A stretch of DNA of 64,000 bases. Origin: Lacinutrix algicola (lineage in GTDB: Bacteria > Bacteroidota > Bacteroidia > Flavobacteriales > Flavobacteriaceae). The notes beneath the pieces were generated by a model. It saw only the letters and a program-made list of their open reading frames with translations, was not told where the DNA came from and made no database searches. Position 1 is the stretch's first letter. Every line of letters begins with the position of its first letter. Location of the stretch: positions 1-64,000 of the forward strand of contig NZ_LIQH01000021.1 in NCBI RefSeq assembly GCF_001418085.1, read 5' to 3'. This document shows positions 36,701-47,300 of this stretch, piece after piece. The translations under genes were made by a program, and so were the position numbers.

Positions 36701-38211
36701 TCTGATAAAATGGCAATTGGCGTATCGCTTCCCATGGATCCAATAGGCTCTTTTCCTAATTGTGCCATCGGACGAATAATAGTGTTTAAATCCTCTTCCG
36801 TATAACCAAAAACGACTTCACGTTTTTTAAGATCAATTTCATCGTATTTAATATGTCCTTCTTTAGCTTCAATATCTCTAAGGTGTATTAAATTTTCGTT
36901 TAACCATTGTCTGTAAGGATGTTTGGCTGCTATTTCTTCTTTGATTTCTTCATCATTAACAATACGACCTTCGCTCATGTTAACTAAAAACATTTTTCCT
37001 GGTTCTAAACGACCATGGAATTCTATGTTTTCTGGAGCAATGTCTACAACGCCAGTTTCGGAAGACATAATAACATTTCCTTGTTTGGTAACTGTGTATC
37101 GTGATGGTCGTAATCCATTTCGGTCTAAAACAGCGCCAATAAAATTACCGTCTGTAAATGGGATTGAAGCTGGTCCGTCCCAAGGTTCCATTAGGCAGGA
37201 GTTGTATTCGTAAAACGCCTTTTTAGAATCCGACATGTGTGGGTTTTTTTCCCAAGCTTCAGGGACTAGCATCATCATCGCTTCTGGAAGCGAGCGTCCC
37301 GTCATTAGTAGTAATTCAACCACCATGTCTAGGGTTGCAGAATCTGATTTCCCTCTTAAAATAGTAGGAATTATTTTTTTGATATCATCTCCAAATAATG
37401 GGCTTTCCATGATCTCTTCACGAGAAAACATACGTGACACATTACCTCTGACTGTGTTTATTTCTCCATTATGACAGATGTATCTAAACGGTTGTGCTAA
37501 ATCCCAAGTTGGGAATGTGTTGGTAGAAAAACGTTGGTGTACTAATGCTAATCTTGTATCTAAAGCCGAGTTGAATAAGTCTAAATAGTATTCATTAATA
37601 TGTTCTGGCATTAATAAGCCTTTAAATATTATGATTTTAGTAGATAGACTTGGTAGGTAGAAGAATTTTGATTCGGATAATTTAGAATCATATATAGTGT
37701 GTTCTGCGATTTTTCGTGCAGCGTATAATTTTATGTTGAATTCTCTTTCTGTTTGCTTGTCGCTAGCCTTTCCTATAAAAATTTGTTTTACAAAAGGTTC
37801 TGTTACTTTTGCAATTTCACCTAAAACTTTACTATTAACTGGTACGTCTCTCCAGCCAATTAATTTAAGGCCTTGATTTTGGATTTCTTTTTCAAAAACA
37901 TCAATACAATATTGACGTTGGTTTTCTTTTCTAGGAAGAAATACATTGCTAACTGCGTATTCTCCAGCTTCAGGTAAATCAAACTCACAGAAAATCTTGA
38001 AGAATTTATGCGGAATATCAATTAAAATACCTGCACCATCTCCGGTTATTCCATCTGAACTTACGGCGCCACGATGCTCTAATTTTACTAGTATTTCAAG
38101 CGCTTTATGTATGATGTCGTTAGATCGTTTTCCTGTTAAGCTACATATAAATCCTGCACCACAATTATCGTGTTCAAATTCTGGTAAATAAAGTCCTTGT
38201 TTTTTAAGCAT
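33715..38211 (-). CDS. gltB: Glutamate synthase (NADPH) large subunit
   Basis: 1498 residues. The N-terminal glutamine amidotransferase domain has its nucleophile Cys in [11 protein letters not shown]. The central and FMN-binding synthase domains follow ([24 protein letters not shown]), with the Fe-S motif [19 protein letters not shown] and the C-terminal beta-helix domain. It converts 2-oxoglutarate and glutamine to two glutamates. It is divergent from the ammonium operon across a 442 bp region. Confidence 0.96.
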   Translation of the reverse strand: MLKKQGLYLPEFEHDNCGAGFICSLTGKRSNDIIHKALEILVKLEHRGAVSSDGITGDGAGILIDIPHKFFKIFCEFDLPEAGEYAVSNVFLPRKENQRQYCIDVFEKEIQNQGLKLIGWRDVPVNSKVLGEIAKVTEPFVKQIFIGKASDKQTEREFNIKLYAARKIAEHTIYDSKLSESKFFYLPSLSTKIIIFKGLLMPEHINEYYLDLFNSALDTRLALVHQRFSTNTFPTWDLAQPFRYICHNGEINTVRGNVSRMFSREEIMESPLFGDDIKKIIPTILRGKSDSATLDMVVELLLMTGRSLPEAMMMLVPEAWEKNPHMSDSKKAFYEYNSCLMEPWDGPASIPFTDGNFIGAVLDRNGLRPSRYTVTKQGNVIMSSETGVVDIAPENIEFHGRLEPGKMFLVNMSEGRIVNDEEIKEEIAAKHPYRQWLNENLIHLRDIEAKEGHIKYDEIDLKKREVVFGYTEEDLNTIIRPMAQLGKEPIGSMGSDTPIAILSERPQLIYNYFKQLFAQVTNPPLDGIREELITDISLTLGSDVNIFDINAEHCKKLKIQNPVISKHDLDKIRDYDTNPDFKVESISMLYEVNRGLNELEVALENLVTKASKAIDNGANIIILSDRFVDKNHAPIPALLACSYVNHALHKLKKRSRISLIIESAEPREVHHFALLFGYGASAVNPYIVNEIVQQQINNADLTDLEYLAAIKNYNKAVGKGILKVMNKIGISTLNSYRGSQLFECIGIKTSTVEKYFPNTPTRIQGIGLREIEQEIVKRHKRAFHKNTEPQIEVGGDYRWRRGQEKHMFNPLTVAKLQESVRTNKASTFKEFSDLVNDQSKSLMTIRGLFEFDQFDPIPLEEVEPWTEIVKRFKTGAMSYGSISKEAHENLAVAMNRIGGKSNSGEGGEDQERFYKSSQGDWKNSAIKQVASGRFGVTSNYLTSASEIQIKIAQGAKPGEGGQLPGPKVNPEIAKTRNSTPYVGLISPPPHHDIYSIEDLSQLIYDVKSANREARINVKLVSEIGVGTVAAGVAKAKADVILIAGFDGGTGATPLTSQKHTGLPWELGVAEAQQTLVMNDLRNRVVLECDGQLKTGRDVAIACLLGAEEFGFATAPLVASGCIMMRVCHLNTCPVGIATQNPDLRKKFKGKPEHVVNYMYFVAQELREIMAKLGFRTINEMVGQSQKLNRNKAIDHYKSSGIDLTPILHKVEVAEGVQLYNTYCQDHNLNVHLDFKIIKQAHQALFRRQKTNLAMPITNIDRAVGAIISNEISKIYGADGLPEDTIDIDFTGSAGQSFGAFATKGLKFTVHGNTNDYLGKGLSGAKLIIKVPEKCTIVPEDNIITGNVTLYGATSGEVYINGKAGERFCVRNSGAQAVVEGIGDHGCEYMTGGVAVILGTVGRNFGAGMSGGVAYVLDEKGTFKQNCNSEDLNIDPIENEADTNQLKQLIENHFEATGSPLAERILKDWNNYLPKFKKVLPEEYRQALVRLEQEQLELA

Positions 38212-38527
38212 AATAAGTAAAATTTAAAGGCTTTTTGCGCCTTATTATATCTCTAATATAGAAGCTATTACCCAATATAAAAAAAGTTGGAATCACTTTT
38301 CCGATATAGATAATTAAGAGTGTTCTAATTGAAAATTCAATAATTATTTAGTGTCTAATTGTATAATAATATAAGGTGTTGTTTTATGTCGTTATTAAAG
38401 TTTTATTGCGAAAACGATTGCGTGAATCAATTTTTATTAAAAATAACACATCAATTATGCTAAAATATTGATAATCACTTAAATTTTAAATTACCAAATT
38501 ATCAGAAAAAGATTAAAAAATAATTCA

Positions 38528-38546
38528 ACCCTAAAATTATTAGGGT
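38528..38546. promoter_or_regulatory. Palindrome 1 upstream of the ammonium operon
   Basis: ACCCTAA and TTAGGGT are perfect inverted repeats around AATTA. The size and symmetry suit a dimeric repressor or activator site. A similar site lies 53 bp away. Confidence 0.55.
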
Positions 38547-38579
38547 ATAAATATGTAATATCATAAAAATTAACTTTTT

Positions 38580-38599
38580 ACCCTTATTTTTTATAGGGT
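38580..38599. promoter_or_regulatory. Palindrome 2 upstream of the ammonium operon
   Basis: ACCCT and AGGGT flank a 10-base AT spacer. It lies about 20 bp upstream of TAGATTTA (38616), which resembles a -7 box, so a bound protein would touch the promoter. Confidence 0.5.
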
Positions 38600-38653
38600 G
38601 TATTGTCGTTTTGTATAGATTTATGTTTTTATTAACTAAAAAACAAGTTTATT

Positions 38654-39640
38654 ATGAAAAAAATTACGCTAATAATTGTGTTGTTAATAACGTCAATCGG
38701 TTTTGCTCAAGATGCAGAGGAGAAACCAGTGAAGAAATTCTCTTTAGAAGGAAGTGTGGATACTTATTTTAGAACAAATTTAACAGCCACAGATACTATC
38801 GCTCAATCACCTGCTTCATTTGCTAACCAAACAGGATTTGCATTAGGAATGGCAAATGTTATTGGATCTTACGAATCTGGAAATGTAGGAGCTGTTGCAG
38901 ATTTAGTATTTGGACCTAGAGGAGATCAAGCTGTGGGCTCAGATGTGCTTTATGTAAATCAGCTTTATGCTTATTGGAATATCTCTGAAAAAACAAAATT
39001 AACATTAGGTCGTTTTAATACATTTTTAGGTTATGAGGTGATCTCTCCAATAGGTAATTTTAATTATAGTACTTCTTATTTATTTGCAAGCGGACCTTTT
39101 TCTCATGTAGGTCTTAAGGCTGATTTTGAATTGTCTGAGGATTTTTCATTGATGTTGTCGGTTATGAATGCTACAGACACAAATAATAACACAACAGGTG
39201 ATTATGCATTTGGAGCACAATTAGGATATTCAGATCAGTATTTAAATATTTATTACGATTCAGGAGTTGTATTAGGTTTTGAAGTAGACTATACTGGTGG
39301 ATTTGATGTTTCTGATGAAATGTTTTTAGGGATTAATGCAGCATATCAAGATAATGATGGTTCTGGGTTTTATGGAGCAGCACTATATCCTCAATATAGT
39401 TTAAATGATGCTTTTTCTCTGGGATTAAGAGGTGAGTATTTTGCTTTGCATGGTGAAGGAGATGATTTGCCAAGTGTTTTTGATGTAACATTAACAGGAA
39501 GCTATGTTGTAGATGATTTAACAATTAAACCAGAAATTCGTTTTGATTCTTGGTCGGATAATACGCCATTTTACGATAACGATGGTTTGCCAACAGAAAG
39601 TTTAGCATCTTTTCTAGTTGCTGCTATATATAAATTCTAA
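38654..39640 (+). CDS. Outer-membrane beta-barrel porin of the ammonium operon
   Basis: 328 residues with signal peptide (MKKITLIIVLLITSIGFAQ) and alternating beta-strand pattern ending in AAIYKF with the C-terminal Phe of outer-membrane barrels. It resembles the OmpL-like porin group of Bacteroidota. It is 12 bp upstream of glnK and then amtB, so it is probably an outer-membrane entry route expressed during nitrogen limitation. Substrate is inferred. Confidence 0.82.
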   Translation: MKKITLIIVLLITSIGFAQDAEEKPVKKFSLEGSVDTYFRTNLTATDTIAQSPASFANQTGFALGMANVIGSYESGNVGAVADLVFGPRGDQAVGSDVLYVNQLYAYWNISEKTKLTLGRFNTFLGYEVISPIGNFNYSTSYLFASGPFSHVGLKADFELSEDFSLMLSVMNATDTNNNTTGDYAFGAQLGYSDQYLNIYYDSGVVLGFEVDYTGGFDVSDEMFLGINAAYQDNDGSGFYGAALYPQYSLNDAFSLGLRGEYFALHGEGDDLPSVFDVTLTGSYVVDDLTIKPEIRFDSWSDNTPFYDNDGLPTESLASFLVAAIYKF

Positions 39641-39652
39641 CTAAAACTAATT

Positions 39653-39991
39653 ATGAAAAAAGTTGAAGCAATTATCAGAAAATCTAAATTTTCTGCAGTA
39701 AAAGAAGCACTTCACGAAGTAGGTGTTAATTTCTTCTCGTATTGGGATGTTACCGGATTAGGAAATGAAAAAGAAGGCCATGTGTATAGAGGTGTCTCTT
39801 ATAGTACAAGCGATATTCAAAGACGTTACTTATCTATTGTTGTGAATGATGATTTTGAAGCAGTAACTATCAAAGCGATTTTGGAAGCTGGTTCTACCGG
39901 TGAAGTAGGGGATGGGAAAATTTTTGTCTCACAAGTAGATCAGGTTTATAGAATAAGAACAGGTGAAAAAGGAGGAAGCACTTTAAAATAA
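39653..39991 (+). CDS. glnK: P-II nitrogen regulator
   Basis: 112 residues. MKKVEAIIRKSKFSAVKEAL is typical of P-II. The T-loop carries Y50, aligned with the uridylylated Tyr of GlnB/GlnK (HVYRGVSYS), and the C-terminal GDGKIFV motif is present. Between the porin and amtB genes, it most likely gates AmtB according to ATP/ADP and 2-oxoglutarate. The loop sequence after the Tyr (STSDIQRRYL) differs from enterobacterial proteins. Confidence 0.93.
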   Translation: MKKVEAIIRKSKFSAVKEALHEVGVNFFSYWDVTGLGNEKEGHVYRGVSYSTSDIQRRYLSIVVNDDFEAVTIKAILEAGSTGEVGDGKIFVSQVDQVYRIRTGEKGGSTLK

Positions 39992-40002
39992 AAAAAAACA
40001 AC

Positions 40003-41250
40003 ATGGAATTACTTACAATAAATAATGTATGGATGATGATCTGTACAGCGCTCGTTTTCTTTATGCATTTAGGATTTGCATTTTTAGAAATAGGGTTAAC
40101 ACGACAAAAAAATACATTAAACATTTTATTTAAAAATATATTTATCATTACAGTAGGTCTGTTGCTTTACTGTTTGGTTGGTTTTAATTTAATGTATCCA
40201 GGTGAATTTAATGGGTTTATTGGTTTTGCAGGATTTGGATTAGAATCTCCTACGGTTATAGATCCAGAAACTGGAAAAGCTATATTAGATTTAGCATATA
40301 ATGAAGGTTATACCTATTGGACAGATTTCTTATTTCAAGGTATGTTTGCAGCAACTGCGGCAACTATTGTTTCTGGTGCTGTTGCCGAACGTATGAAAAT
40401 TGGACCTTTCATGATTTTTACAATCATTTACGTGGGATTCGTTTATCCAATAGCTGGTTCATGGAAATGGGGAGGTGGATTTTTAGATAATTTAGAAACT
40501 CCTTTTTACGATTTTGCAGGTTCAACATTGGTACACTCTGTAGGTGGATGGGCGGCATTAGTTGCTGTTTGCTTATTAGGGTCACGAATTGGTAAATACA
40601 AAAATGGAAAACCTCAGGCTATACCAGGACATAATATTCCTTTAGCAACTGCTGGAGTTATTATATTATGGTTAGGTTGGTTTGGGTTTAATGGTGGTTC
40701 TGTATTATCTGCAGATCCAGGATTAACATCAATAACATTAGTAACAACTTGTCTTGCGGCAGCTGCAGGTGGTGTGGTTGCGGCATTGGTTACATTTTTG
40801 AAATATAAAAACTTAGATTTAACTATGTTTTTAAATGGTATTTTAGGTGGATTAGTTGGTATTACTGCAGGAGCAGATCAAATGAGTCCAACAGATGCTA
40901 TTTTAATTGGCGCAATAGCTGGAGCTATTATTGTTTTTGCTGTTTCTTTAATTGATAAATTAAAATTAGACGATCCAGTAGGAGCAATAGCAGTACACTT
41001 GGTATGTGGAATTTGGGGAACATTAGCAGTAGGAATTTTTGGAGCGTTAGCAAGCGGAGCACAATTTGTAAGTCAGCTTATAGGTGTTGCATCTTATGCA
41101 GTTTTCTGTATAGCGACTTCATTTGCGATAATATTTACAATGAAGAAAATAGTAGGAATTAGAGTTTCTGAAAAAGAAGAATTAGAAGGTCTTGATGTTC
41201 ATGAACATGGTATGGATGCTTATCCAGACTTTAGATTGAATGAGCATTAA
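40003..41250 (+). CDS. amtB: Ammonium transporter
   Basis: 415 residues with about 11 membrane helices and no cleavable signal peptide. The conserved twin His occur in STLVHSVGGWAALV and AIAVHLVCGIWGTL, with the family FDFAGS motif (here YDFAGS). It imports ammonium through the inner membrane. It is the last gene of the operon and is followed by a terminator hairpin. Confidence 0.95.
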   Translation: MELLTINNVWMMICTALVFFMHLGFAFLEIGLTRQKNTLNILFKNIFIITVGLLLYCLVGFNLMYPGEFNGFIGFAGFGLESPTVIDPETGKAILDLAYNEGYTYWTDFLFQGMFAATAATIVSGAVAERMKIGPFMIFTIIYVGFVYPIAGSWKWGGGFLDNLETPFYDFAGSTLVHSVGGWAALVAVCLLGSRIGKYKNGKPQAIPGHNIPLATAGVIILWLGWFGFNGGSVLSADPGLTSITLVTTCLAAAAGGVVAALVTFLKYKNLDLTMFLNGILGGLVGITAGADQMSPTDAILIGAIAGAIIVFAVSLIDKLKLDDPVGAIAVHLVCGIWGTLAVGIFGALASGAQFVSQLIGVASYAVFCIATSFAIIFTMKKIVGIRVSEKEELEGLDVHEHGMDAYPDFRLNEH

Positions 41251-41272
41251 TGTTTAGTTAGTTTTATTGATT

Positions 41273-41308
41273 AAAACCTCGGAGTCGTCTAGCTTCGAGG
41301 TTTTTTTT
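41273..41308 (+). terminator. Intrinsic terminator after amtB
   Basis: AAAACCTCG pairs with CGAGGTTTT and is followed by an eight-T run, a standard terminator 22 bp after the stop codon. Confidence 0.88.
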
Positions 41309-41331
41309 GCATATATGATTTTCTTGAATTT

Positions 41332-41374
41332 TGTTATAAAAAAAAGGCTTGCAAATTTTAAATTTGCAAGCCTT
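41332..41374 (-). terminator. Intrinsic terminator after ppc
   Basis: AAGGCTTGCAAATTT and AAATTTGCAAGCCTT form a perfect 15-bp stem, followed on the minus strand by TTTTTTTATAAC. It ends the leuACDB-ppc transcript. Confidence 0.9.
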
Positions 41375-41399
41375 AATAGTTATGTATTAAATAAGCCTG

Positions 41400-43979
41400 T
41401 TATGCTGAATTTCTACTAGCATTAATATTCCCAAATAACGAACGCGTTACTAATTTTTCATAAATAGCAATTTGTGCTTCATCTTTAACTGGTGCTTTTT
41501 CAAGTTCCTGAATTTTCTTTAAAGCATATTGTTGTATCGTTAGTAATGGTAAAACAATAGATTCTCTAACTGCAATAGATGCGCTTCCTGCAGGTTCTTC
41601 TTGCATAAGTTCTGTATATCCAGTAAGTTTTAAAAGTAAACGTTTTGAGGTTTTGTATTCTTCATAAATAACATTCCAAAAGCCACCGTATTCTTCATCT
41701 TCACTCATGTATTTTGTTAAATCGAAAAACGATTTAGATAAAGACATCATGCTATTTTCAATAAGAGTTTTAAAGAAGTCTGAAGTTTTAAATAACTTTT
41801 GAACTTTATCAAACGTATTGGTGTCTTCATAATGTTTAAGCGCAGTACCTACACCAAAAAATCCTGGTACATTTTGTTTTAACTGACTCCAAGAACCAAC
41901 GAATGGTATGGCTCTTAAGTCTTCGAATACTAAGCCTTCTGCTTTTCCACGTTTAGATGGGCGACTTCCAATATTAGTTTTTGCATAATATTTTAAAGTA
42001 CTCATGTGTTCTAAATACGAAATAAATTTAGGATGTGCTTTAAATGCAGAGTATGCTTCGTAACTACGCTCGGATAAATCTGTCATTACTGCTCTGTTTT
42101 CAGGAAGCATGCTCAAATCTTTATCACTTAAACTATTGTAAATACCAGAACTAATTAATTGCTCTAAGTTGTATTGAGACGAATCTAAAGTTCCAAAATT
42201 AGAACTAATTGTTTGTCCTTGTATTGTTAATTGTACTTCTTTGTCTTCAATTGTTGGTCCAAGAGAGGCGTAGAAATTATGAGTCTTTCCACCGCCACGT
42301 GCTGGAGGCCCACCACGACCATCAAAGAAAATAACGGTAATACCGTGTTGTCTTGATATTGTAGTTAGATTTTCTTTAGCTTTATAGATTGCCCAATTAG
42401 CCATTAAATAACCACCATCCTTAGTTCCGTCGCTAAAACCAAGCATAATAGTTTGCTTGTTTTCTCTCGATTTTAAGTGTGCAGCATATTCTGGATTAGT
42501 ATATAACTCTTCCATGACTTGAGGTGCGTTCTCTAAATCGGTAATAGTTTCGAATAAAGGTCCAACATCAACAGTTAATTTATCTTGAAAAGCAACTAGT
42601 TTTAACATGGCAAACAACTGCATAACATGCAGAGTTGTTTGGTTATTACTAATAATATAGCGGTTTGCGGCTACTTCGCCATTCGTAGTTTGAATGGTTT
42701 TTATAGCTTTCATTGTATTTAAAGCTTTTAGGGTTTCTTCATCTTTAATTAAAGACAAATCAACTTTACCTTCAACTTTAGATAAAATTTGTACCTGCTC
42801 ATTTTCTGGTAAATCATGATAGTTTTTAGGGAATATAGTACTACCGCTTTCAATTAAGGTATTTACCATATCGTTAAAATACTGCTCGTGCTTTCTGCTA
42901 TCTTGACGAATATCTAGGTTAGCAAAATGAAATCCGAAAAGATGAACTTTGTTTAATAAACTATTCACTTCAGTTACATAAAGCGATTGGTGTTTATCTA
43001 TTATGATTTCTTTTATTTCCTTTAATTCTGAAGTAAATGAGTCTAAAGTTAAATTAGATTCTTGATTCGTAATCATTTTATAAAGCTCACGCTCTAAGTT
43101 AGCCACGCGCTCTTCGACACCTTGAAAAGATAATTTTCTTTTTAAAGCTCTTACATCGCGATAATAATTTTTAATAACTGTTTCGCGTAATCTATTAGCA
43201 ACTTTTAATGTTATTTCTGGAGTTACAAATGGATTTCCATCTCTGTCTCCTCCTGGCCAAAAGCCAATATTAATAATATCGTTATCAATATGTTTTCCGT
43301 CGAATATATTTTGTTGAATGTAATCGTAAATAGATCCAAAAGATTTGTAAAATACATTTTCTAAATACCATATTAAACTCACAGCCTCATCGTAAGGTGT
43401 AGGTTTTTCATGTTTAAAAAATGGTGTTTTCCCTAGTTGTGCTAAAAGGTCGTTTATTTTTAGTAAATCGTTTTCACGAATAGCTTCTGTTAAATCTGTA
43501 ATAATACCTAAAACCGAACCTGGGTAAAACTGAGTAGGATGTGCTGTTAATACAATACGAACTTTAAATTCTTCTAAATACGCTTTAAGTGTTTCTAGTT
43601 TGTTCTCGGCAGTTGCACTTTCTTTTAGGCTACGCAATGTTCCAATACCATCCATATTATTAACTAATGGAAAAGCGGCATCTTCAATAGCATCAAACAA
43701 TACAACTTGGCGTTCTATATATTGAATAAATTTAAATAATAAATTAGTCTGACTCTCTGGAGAGCGACTAGATTGGTATTTTTTAAAAAATGTTTCAACA
43801 ATAGTTGTTGGGTTGTCTTGTTTAGAAAATCCTTTCTCACAAGTTTCATGAAAAAGTGGTAAAAGGGCTCCGGTTTTTGTAATAGCATCGAAAGGAAGTG
43901 TCATGAATATACTGTTGTATATTTGATACTTCGACAAAACGTTTTGATTAAATCGTGTAAGTTTAGGTTGTATAGACAT
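41400..43979 (-). CDS. ppc: Phosphoenolpyruvate carboxylase
   Basis: 859 residues. Catalytic motifs are VLTAHPTQ, GFWPGGDRDGNPFV, LGFSDGTKDGGYLM and FFDGRGGPPARGGGKTH. It carboxylates PEP to oxaloacetate. The C-terminus ends NINASRNSA instead of the QNTG seen in many relatives. The start codon overlaps the leuB stop (TAATG), so translation is probably coupled to the leucine genes, an unusual location for ppc. Confidence 0.94.
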   Translation of the reverse strand: MSIQPKLTRFNQNVLSKYQIYNSIFMTLPFDAITKTGALLPLFHETCEKGFSKQDNPTTIVETFFKKYQSSRSPESQTNLLFKFIQYIERQVVLFDAIEDAAFPLVNNMDGIGTLRSLKESATAENKLETLKAYLEEFKVRIVLTAHPTQFYPGSVLGIITDLTEAIRENDLLKINDLLAQLGKTPFFKHEKPTPYDEAVSLIWYLENVFYKSFGSIYDYIQQNIFDGKHIDNDIINIGFWPGGDRDGNPFVTPEITLKVANRLRETVIKNYYRDVRALKRKLSFQGVEERVANLERELYKMITNQESNLTLDSFTSELKEIKEIIIDKHQSLYVTEVNSLLNKVHLFGFHFANLDIRQDSRKHEQYFNDMVNTLIESGSTIFPKNYHDLPENEQVQILSKVEGKVDLSLIKDEETLKALNTMKAIKTIQTTNGEVAANRYIISNNQTTLHVMQLFAMLKLVAFQDKLTVDVGPLFETITDLENAPQVMEELYTNPEYAAHLKSRENKQTIMLGFSDGTKDGGYLMANWAIYKAKENLTTISRQHGITVIFFDGRGGPPARGGGKTHNFYASLGPTIEDKEVQLTIQGQTISSNFGTLDSSQYNLEQLISSGIYNSLSDKDLSMLPENRAVMTDLSERSYEAYSAFKAHPKFISYLEHMSTLKYYAKTNIGSRPSKRGKAEGLVFEDLRAIPFVGSWSQLKQNVPGFFGVGTALKHYEDTNTFDKVQKLFKTSDFFKTLIENSMMSLSKSFFDLTKYMSEDEEYGGFWNVIYEEYKTSKRLLLKLTGYTELMQEEPAGSASIAVRESIVLPLLTIQQYALKKIQELEKAPVKDEAQIAIYEKLVTRSLFGNINASRNSA

Positions 43980-45097
43980 TAAATTATAGTGGATTGTCCT
44001 AAGTGAATGTTTGTAAAATTATGGTTCGAATCTTTAGGGTTGCTAATAAAATCTGCTATAAAATCGCCAACTTTATTCGTGGAAATGTTATCGTAAATAG
44101 TATTTAAATCTGGAGTAGTAACATTTAGTTTTAAAGATTTTTCTACAGCTTCTTTAATTAAGTCGGCTTCTTCATGTAAATCAAAATGCTCTAATAACAT
44201 TGCAGCACTTAAAATAGAGGCTACAGGATTTGCAATATCTTTTCCAGTTGCTTGTGGGTAAGATCCATGAATAGGTTCAAACATTGCATATTTATCTCCA
44301 ACCGAAGCTGAAGCTAGTAACCCAATAGATCCACCAATAACACTAGCTTCGTCGCTAATTACATCTCCAAATAAGTTTTCAGTTAAAATAACATCAAACT
44401 GTTTTGGATTTAAAATCATTTGCATAGCTGCATTATCAACAAACAAAAAGTCTAAAGTTACATCTGGATATTGTGTTGCTAGTTCGGTAACAACTCTTCT
44501 CCATAAACGTGATGTTTCTAAAACATTGGCTTTATCAACCAAGGTTACTTTTTTACTTCTGCTCTGTGCAGCTTTAAACGCTAAATGTGCAATACGTTCA
44601 ATTTCTTCCCGCGAATATTCGCATAAATCTGAAGCTGTATTGCCATCTTCACTCAGTTGTTTTTCTCCAAAATAGATACCTCCAGTTAATTCTCTGTAGA
44701 TGCTAATATCTGTGCCTTCAATAATCTCTCTTTTTAAAGGTGACTTATCAAGCAATGTATCGTATGCTTTTACGGGTCTAACATTTGCGTATAAGCCTAA
44801 TTCTTTTCTAAGCTTAAGTAAGCCTTGTTCAGGTCTTACTTTAGCGCTTGGATCATTATCGTATTTTGGGTGTCCAATAGCTCCAAATAAAATAGCATCA
44901 CTCGATTTGCAAAGCTCTAAAGTGTTATCTGGTAAAGGATTGTTTTGTTCGTCTATAGCAATAGCACCAACCAATGCTTCTTTAAATAAAAACGTATGGT
45001 CGAATTCTAAAGCAATAGCTTTTAAAACTTTAATCGCTTGTTTGGTTACTTCTGGACCAATGCCATCTCCTGGTAAAACTGCAATATTTAATTTCAT
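43979..45097 (-). CDS. leuB: 3-isopropylmalate dehydrogenase
   Basis: 372 residues with KLNIAVLPGDGIGPEV, FGAIGHPKYD, ELTGGIYFG and the substrate and metal motif NLFGDVISDEASVIGGSIG. It oxidises and decarboxylates 3-isopropylmalate. It follows leuD after a 138 bp gap containing a 74-bp structured element. Confidence 0.95.
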   Translation of the reverse strand: MKLNIAVLPGDGIGPEVTKQAIKVLKAIALEFDHTFLFKEALVGAIAIDEQNNPLPDNTLELCKSSDAILFGAIGHPKYDNDPSAKVRPEQGLLKLRKELGLYANVRPVKAYDTLLDKSPLKREIIEGTDISIYRELTGGIYFGEKQLSEDGNTASDLCEYSREEIERIAHLAFKAAQSRSKKVTLVDKANVLETSRLWRRVVTELATQYPDVTLDFLFVDNAAMQMILNPKQFDVILTENLFGDVISDEASVIGGSIGLLASASVGDKYAMFEPIHGSYPQATGKDIANPVASILSAAMLLEHFDLHEEADLIKEAVEKSLKLNVTTPDLNTIYDNISTNKVGDFIADFISNPKDSNHNFTNIHLGQSTII

Positions 45098-45156
45098 AGA
45101 AAATTTATTTTGTTCATTTCCGTGTAAAGAGGAAATTTATGTTGTTATTTTTTTTA

Positions 45157-45230
45157 GCGTTCCCTAAAGGTCAGGCTTTCACTACTCGCTCTTTTCAAGG
45201 AGCTCAAACATGCCGTTCTATCCTTAACGC
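45157..45230 (-). repeat. 74-bp element with GCGTT/AACGC ends in the leuD-leuB gap
   Basis: On the minus strand it starts GCGTTAAGGATAGAACGGCA and ends CCTTTAGGGAACGC, with GCGTT/AACGC terminal inverted repeats. Base composition is richer in GC than the flanking DNA. I recall similar sequences as dispersed intergenic elements in flavobacteria, but only one copy is present here. Confidence 0.45.
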
Positions 45231-45235
45231 ACTAA

Positions 45236-45817
45236 TTAACCAATTGTATTTTCGAATGCTTCAATCTCTGTTTTTTTACTAAGTAAGTAATCAATATCGT
45301 CGTAACCATTAATCATACATGTTTTTTTGTATGGATCGATGTCGAAAATTTCAGATGTATCACCTACAGAAATCGTTTGTAATTCTAAATTAACTATAAT
45401 TTTTGTATCGGGATTATTTTTTATGGTAATTAGTAATTCGCTTAAAAACTCTAAGCTAACTTGTATAGGTAGTAAGCCGTTATTTAAAGCATTTCCTTTA
45501 AAAATATCTGCAAAAAAGCTAGATACAATTACTTTAAAACCATAGCCAACTAATGCCCATGCTGCATGCTCGCGACTAGAGCCACAACCAAAATTATCTC
45601 CAGCTACTAATATGCTTCCAGAGTAATCTGTATTATTTAAAGAGAATTCCGAATTTTCCGAACCATCTTTATTATAACGCCAATCTCTAAAAACATTGTC
45701 GCCAAAACCTTTTTTATCTGTCGCTTTTAAAAAACGCGCAGGAATAATTTGGTCTGTATCTACATTTGCAATATCTAATGGTATTGCTCTTGATGTTAAT
45801 GTTGTAAATTTTTCCAT
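45236..45817 (-). CDS. leuD: 3-isopropylmalate dehydratase small subunit
   Basis: 193 residues with [18 protein letters not shown] and [16 protein letters not shown], the swivelling domain of the isomerase. It starts 1 bp after the leuC stop. Confidence 0.95.
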   Translation of the reverse strand: MEKFTTLTSRAIPLDIANVDTDQIIPARFLKATDKKGFGDNVFRDWRYNKDGSENSEFSLNNTDYSGSILVAGDNFGCGSSREHAAWALVGYGFKVIVSSFFADIFKGNALNNGLLPIQVSLEFLSELLITIKNNPDTKIIVNLELQTISVGDTSEIFDIDPYKKTCMINGYDDIDYLLSKKTEIEAFENTIG

Positions 45818-45818
45818 G

Positions 45819-47222
45819 CTATGCGAATTCTAATGTTTCAATATTTTCTGTTACATCTACTATTTTTCCCGCAATTGCTGTTGCAGCAGCTACTAACGGG
45901 CTTGCTAAAATGGTTCTAGAACCTTGACCTTGCCTGCCTTCAAAATTTCTATTCGAAGTAGATACGCAATATTCACCTTGTGGTATTTTATCGTCGTTCA
46001 TTGCTAAACAAGCAGAACAACCAGGTTGTCTTAGTTCGAATCCAGCAGCATCAAAAATATCTTTTAAACCTTCGTCTATAATTTGTGTTTCCACTTGCTT
46101 GCTTCCGGGAACCAGCCATGCAGTTATATTATCTGCTTTTTGTTTGCCTTCTATATATTTGGCTGCTACTCTAAAATCTTCGATTCTAGAATTGGTGCAG
46201 CTACCAATAAATACGTAATTTATTTGCTTGTTGATTAAGCTTTCGCCTGCTTCAAAATTCATGTACTCTAAAGACTTTACAAATGATGCGTCTTTATCGT
46301 TCGGGATGTTTTCCGATATTTTAATTCCCATACCTGGATTTGTTCCGTAGGTAATCATAGGTTCTATATCTTCAGCATCAAAAGTGTATTCTTTATTAAA
46401 GGTAGCTCCATCATCTGTTGGTAATGTTTTCCAATAAGCTACTTTGTTATCGAAAGCTTCTCCTTTTGGAGCGTATTCGCGTCCTTGAACATAATCGAAA
46501 GTAGTTTGGTCTGGAGCAATCATGCCTCCACGAGCTCCCATTTCTATACTCATATTACAAACCGTCATTCTACCTTCCATAGACATGTTTTCAAAAACAT
46601 CTCCTGCATATTCGCAAAAATAACCAGTACCAGAATTGGTGCCTAATTTTGATATTATATAAAGAATTACATCTTTAGGTAGTACGCCGTTTTTAAGTTT
46701 TCCGTTAACGGTAACTCTAAGGCTCTTTGGTTTAGTAAGTAGCAAACATTGGCTTGCAAAAACTTGTGCTACTTGACTGGTTCCAATGCCAAAAGCGATA
46801 GTGCCGAAAGCACCATGTGTTGAGGTGTGACTATCTCCACAAACCATTGTCATTCCTGGTTGTGTAAAACCTAACTCAGGAGCCATAACATGTACAATAC
46901 CATTGTATTTATGACCAAGTTCGTATAAAGTAATATTATTTTTTTTACAGTTTGTAGAGAGTTGCTCTAACTGGTTTCTAGACTGTAAATCTTTAATTGG
47001 TAAATGTTGATTCTCTGTTGGTGTGTTGTGATCTGCAGTTGCTACAATTTGATTTGGTCTAAAAACAGCAATTCCGCGATCTTCTAATTCATTAAAAGCT
47101 TGCGGACTTGTTACTTCGTGTATTAAATGTTTATCTATATAAAGTATCTGTGGACCGTTTTCTATACTATCGACCACGTGAGCGTCCCAGACCTTATCGA
47201 ATAATGTTTTTTTATTTGTCAT
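45819..47222 (-). CDS. leuC: 3-isopropylmalate dehydratase large subunit
   Basis: 467 residues of the aconitase superfamily. The three [4Fe-4S] Cys are in [15 protein letters not shown] and [10 protein letters not shown]. With LeuD it isomerises 2- to 3-isopropylmalate. It is 78 bp downstream of leuA. Confidence 0.95.
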   Translation of the reverse strand: MTNKKTLFDKVWDAHVVDSIENGPQILYIDKHLIHEVTSPQAFNELEDRGIAVFRPNQIVATADHNTPTENQHLPIKDLQSRNQLEQLSTNCKKNNITLYELGHKYNGIVHVMAPELGFTQPGMTMVCGDSHTSTHGAFGTIAFGIGTSQVAQVFASQCLLLTKPKSLRVTVNGKLKNGVLPKDVILYIISKLGTNSGTGYFCEYAGDVFENMSMEGRMTVCNMSIEMGARGGMIAPDQTTFDYVQGREYAPKGEAFDNKVAYWKTLPTDDGATFNKEYTFDAEDIEPMITYGTNPGMGIKISENIPNDKDASFVKSLEYMNFEAGESLINKQINYVFIGSCTNSRIEDFRVAAKYIEGKQKADNITAWLVPGSKQVETQIIDEGLKDIFDAAGFELRQPGCSACLAMNDDKIPQGEYCVSTSNRNFEGRQGQGSRTILASPLVAAATAIAGKIVDVTENIETLEFA

Positions 47223-47300
47223 GTATTAAAAATCAATTAGCATTTTGCTTCTTCAAATAAGTGTTTGCTAATTAGAAGAAATAAAATGCCTATTATAAAT

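Larger units (their letters stand above)
38212..38653. promoter_or_regulatory. Shared divergent control region of gltBD and the ammonium operon
   Basis: Non-coding region between divergent nitrogen-assimilation operons. It contains the two ACCCT...AGGGT palindromes near the porin gene, a GATTGCGTGAATC palindrome around 38,416 and an AAGGC/GCCTT hairpin directly before gltB. No leader peptide was seen. Confidence 0.5.
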
